From the NCBI GenBank assembly GCA_019312835.1, contig JAFDCJ010000245.1:1-42471 (forward strand): 42,471 nucleotides of DNA, written 5' to 3'. Origin of the DNA: Deltaproteobacteria bacterium. Lineage in GTDB: Bacteria > Desulfobacterota > Desulfobacteria > Desulfobacterales > JAFDCJ01. The translations under genes and the position numbers were made by a program. The notes under the pieces are model-generated. The model saw nothing but the letters and a program-made list of their open reading frames with translations, was not told the DNA's origin and did not search any database. Each line of letters begins with the position of its first letter. Within the stretch, counting starts at the first letter, position 1. This document shows, piece by piece, positions 40,654 to 42,471 of this stretch.

Positions 40654-42471
40654 TCAGCGGGGTTCGGTTCCCTTTTTAAAAAGGGCCGTCACGGCCGCTT
40701 TTGACCCATCGGTTGCAAGCCTGCCGGTATCCGGATTGATGCGTTTTTTGACGGTATTGTCGGGAAGATCGAAATACCGTTGAGGTCCATCCGCCAGGGC
40801 CGTGGTCATGAAATCCATCCAAATCGGCAGGGCCGCCCGGGAGCCGGTCTCCTTATCTCCCATCGTTCCGCCTAGATCCAGCCCAACCCAAACTCCGGCA
40901 GCCACGGCCGGTGAAAAGCCTACGAACAGAGCGTCATGGTAGTTGTTGGTTGTGCCGGTTTTTCCTGCCAGCGGTCCCCTGAGAATGCGTGCTTTGCGGC
41001 CGGTTCCTTCTTGAATGACGGCTTCCAGCATGTTGGTGATGATGGCGGCCCCTTCCCGGGTCATGACCAGACGCTTCTGAGGCTTGGCGCTCCATATAAC
41101 GCGGTCCCTGTGATCGGTGACTTCGATGATCCCGTAAGGCTCGATCCATTGCCCCCCCCTGGCGAATACGGCGTAGGCTGATATTAGATTCAACAAGGTT
41201 ACTTCCGAGGTGCCGAGCGCCAGTGATAGATTCGGGTCCAGGTTTGATTCGATCCCCATGCGGTGGGCAAAGCGTGCCACCGAGCTGGGGCCCAGGGCTT
41301 CAATTAACCTCACCGCCGGTATGTTTTGCGAGATAGCCAGCGCTTTTCGCAGCGTGATTTCTCCCAGGAAGGTTTCGGAGAAGTTTTGCGGGCGCCAGTC
41401 ATTGCCCCGGCTGGCACCCTTAAAAACAACCGGAGCATCCAGGAGCACCTGATTCTGGGCAAACCCCTGCTCGATGGCATAGGCGTAAACCAGGGGTTTG
41501 AAAGCAGACCCCGGTTGTCTGCGGGCCTCGGTGGCCCGGTTGAACATACTTTCACTGAAATCCCTGCCCCCCACCATGGCCATGATTTCACCTGACGGCA
41601 CCCCGAGGGCCACCAGGGCCGCCTGGGCAAGGCGATCATCGATCTGGTTGTTTTCCATTCGCGTTTGCAGTGACTCCAGGCCGCTGGCAACGGCTATTTC
41701 GGCCGCCCGCTGAAGCTCATCATCAATGGTGGTATATATCGACAATCCGCCCTTATACAGTATGGATGCCCCCAGAATATTTTCCAGATAATTTTTCACA
41801 TAGTCGACAAAATAAGGTGCCCGGGTGGATGTCTGGCGGCTGTGGGTCTGAATTTCTTCTTCGATTGCCCGGTTATATTCCTCGGCTGTGATGATGTCCG
41901 TGTCACGCATCTGACTGAGCACAATGTTGCGCCGTTTCAGGGCCAGCTCCTTATTCACCAGAGGCGAATAACGTGAGGGCGATTTTGGCATGCCGGCGAT
42001 TAAGGCACTTTCCGCCAGGCTCAAATCCCGGACAGACTTGCCAAAAAATATACTGGCAGCCGATGCGACCCCGTAAGCCCCGCTGCCGAAATACACCTGG
42101 TTCAAATACAGCTCCAGGATCTCGTCCTTGGTGTATCGCCGTTCCAGCTGGAAAGCCAGAATGGCCTCTTTGATTTTGCGGACGATGGTTTTACGGGGCG
42201 TCAGAAAAAGGGTTTTGGCCAGCTGCTGGGTAATCGTGCTGGCGCCCTCGACGAATTTTCCCGCCTTTATATCTTTAACGACGGCCCTGGCAATTCCCTT
42301 TAGGTCAACACCGCTGTGCTGGTAAAACTTGCGATCCTCGGTTGCGACCAGGGCGGCTTTCAAGTATTCGGGGATTTGCTTCAGCGGCACCGGATCTCTT
42401 TTTTCGAGATACAATTCGTCCAGCAACATTTTCCGGGCGGAATAAATGCGTGTGACCGTCAGGGGACGCAA
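40654..42471 (-). CDS. Penicillin-binding protein 1A (N-terminus beyond window)
   Basis: At least 605 residues of a class A bifunctional penicillin-binding protein: GT51 glycosyltransferase plus transpeptidase that polymerise and crosslink peptidoglycan in the periplasm. GT51 motifs: the catalytic-Glu block VATEDRKFYQHSGVDLKG near residue 43, EGASTITQQLAKTLF near 75, and ELYLNQVYFGSGAYGV near 120. Transpeptidase motifs: RRQPGSAFKPL with the active Ser near 320, SQN near 383, GKTGTT near 505. The frame runs to the last base of the window and the membrane anchor is missing, so the true start lies outside (about 30-50 residues). The TTG at the edge is an artefact of the cut. Confidence 0.93.
   Translation of the reverse strand: MRPLTVTRIYSARKMLLDELYLEKRDPVPLKQIPEYLKAALVATEDRKFYQHSGVDLKGIARAVVKDIKAGKFVEGASTITQQLAKTLFLTPRKTIVRKIKEAILAFQLERRYTKDEILELYLNQVYFGSGAYGVASAASIFFGKSVRDLSLAESALIAGMPKSPSRYSPLVNKELALKRRNIVLSQMRDTDIITAEEYNRAIEEEIQTHSRQTSTRAPYFVDYVKNYLENILGASILYKGGLSIYTTIDDELQRAAEIAVASGLESLQTRMENNQIDDRLAQAALVALGVPSGEIMAMVGGRDFSESMFNRATEARRQPGSAFKPLVYAYAIEQGFAQNQVLLDAPVVFKGASRGNDWRPQNFSETFLGEITLRKALAISQNIPAVRLIEALGPSSVARFAHRMGIESNLDPNLSLALGTSEVTLLNLISAYAVFARGGQWIEPYGIIEVTDHRDRVIWSAKPQKRLVMTREGAAIITNMLEAVIQEGTGRKARILRGPLAGKTGTTNNYHDALFVGFSPAVAAGVWVGLDLGGTMGDKETGSRAALPIWMDFMTTALADGPQRYFDLPDNTVKKRINPDTGRLATDGSKAAVTALFKKGTEPR

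Overview
The window looks like a chromosomal stretch of an anaerobic sulfate-reducing deltaproteobacterium (Desulfobacterota, probably Desulfobacterales-like). Evidence: a Tmc/Dsr/Hdr-type iron-sulfur and membrane-anchor pair (7108-9428), an acyl-CoA dehydratase activase, a DUF6125 protein, a general L-amino-acid ABC transporter, and many GTG/TTG starts with good Shine-Dalgarno sites. No species can be named from this alone. No tRNA, rRNA, CRISPR array, phage module or complete insertion sequence is visible.

Layout. 1-5000: an AT-rich spacer, DUF6125, an unknown 204-aa protein, a catalytically odd DHOD-like flavoprotein, and convergent pgi. 5000-10400: mostly minus-strand small genes (GNAT, DUF2080, DUF3185), a plus-strand orphan activase, the electron-transfer pair, an isochorismatase-fold hydrolase and an Arg-rich 83-aa protein. 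10600-15300: aapJ-Q-M-P transporter with a clear terminator/attenuator after aapJ. 15700-26420: a ten-gene membrane/AAA+ locus (GYF-zinc-RDD protein, two further zinc-finger membrane proteins, a polytopic protein, DUF4129, DUF4350, MoxR, DUF58, SpoIIM, RDD). 26700-31840: der, rarA, a thiolase and a 52-aa membrane peptide. 31900-38900: AI-2E family permease, gyrA, gpsA, radC, a Cys-motif small protein and a VTT protein. 39300-42471: an unrecognised 353-aa protein and convergent PBP1A, cut by the window end.

The most unusual feature lies between the genes. At least a dozen intergenic spaces hold long imperfect inverted repeats whose arms are built from short degenerate tandem words (for example GGGTTCA, CCTGAAA, GCCTAAAAT, ACCAAACAC, GTTGCGG, GGAATGCGGA, and an AT-rich TGGTGCTTG family). 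The words differ from element to element but the architecture is the same, and many begin 0-15 nt after a stop codon. Three sit inside otherwise tight gene sets (aapM/aapP, tmcC/tmcB, DUF58/SpoIIM). One has telomere-like G-tracts able to form G-quadruplexes on both strands. A 144-bp element with perfect 16-bp terminal inverted repeats follows gpsA, and an array of short perfect hairpins precedes rarA, the last one hiding the rarA ribosome-binding site.

How the genes fit together: the electron-transfer pair probably links a periplasmic or quinone electron pool to cytoplasmic thiol/disulfide or sulfur chemistry; the activase and thiolase suit acyl-CoA degradation; Aap imports amino acids; the MoxR-DUF58-DUF4129 locus probably assembles or guards an envelope complex of unknown identity; der, rarA, gyrA, gpsA, radC and PBP1A are housekeeping.
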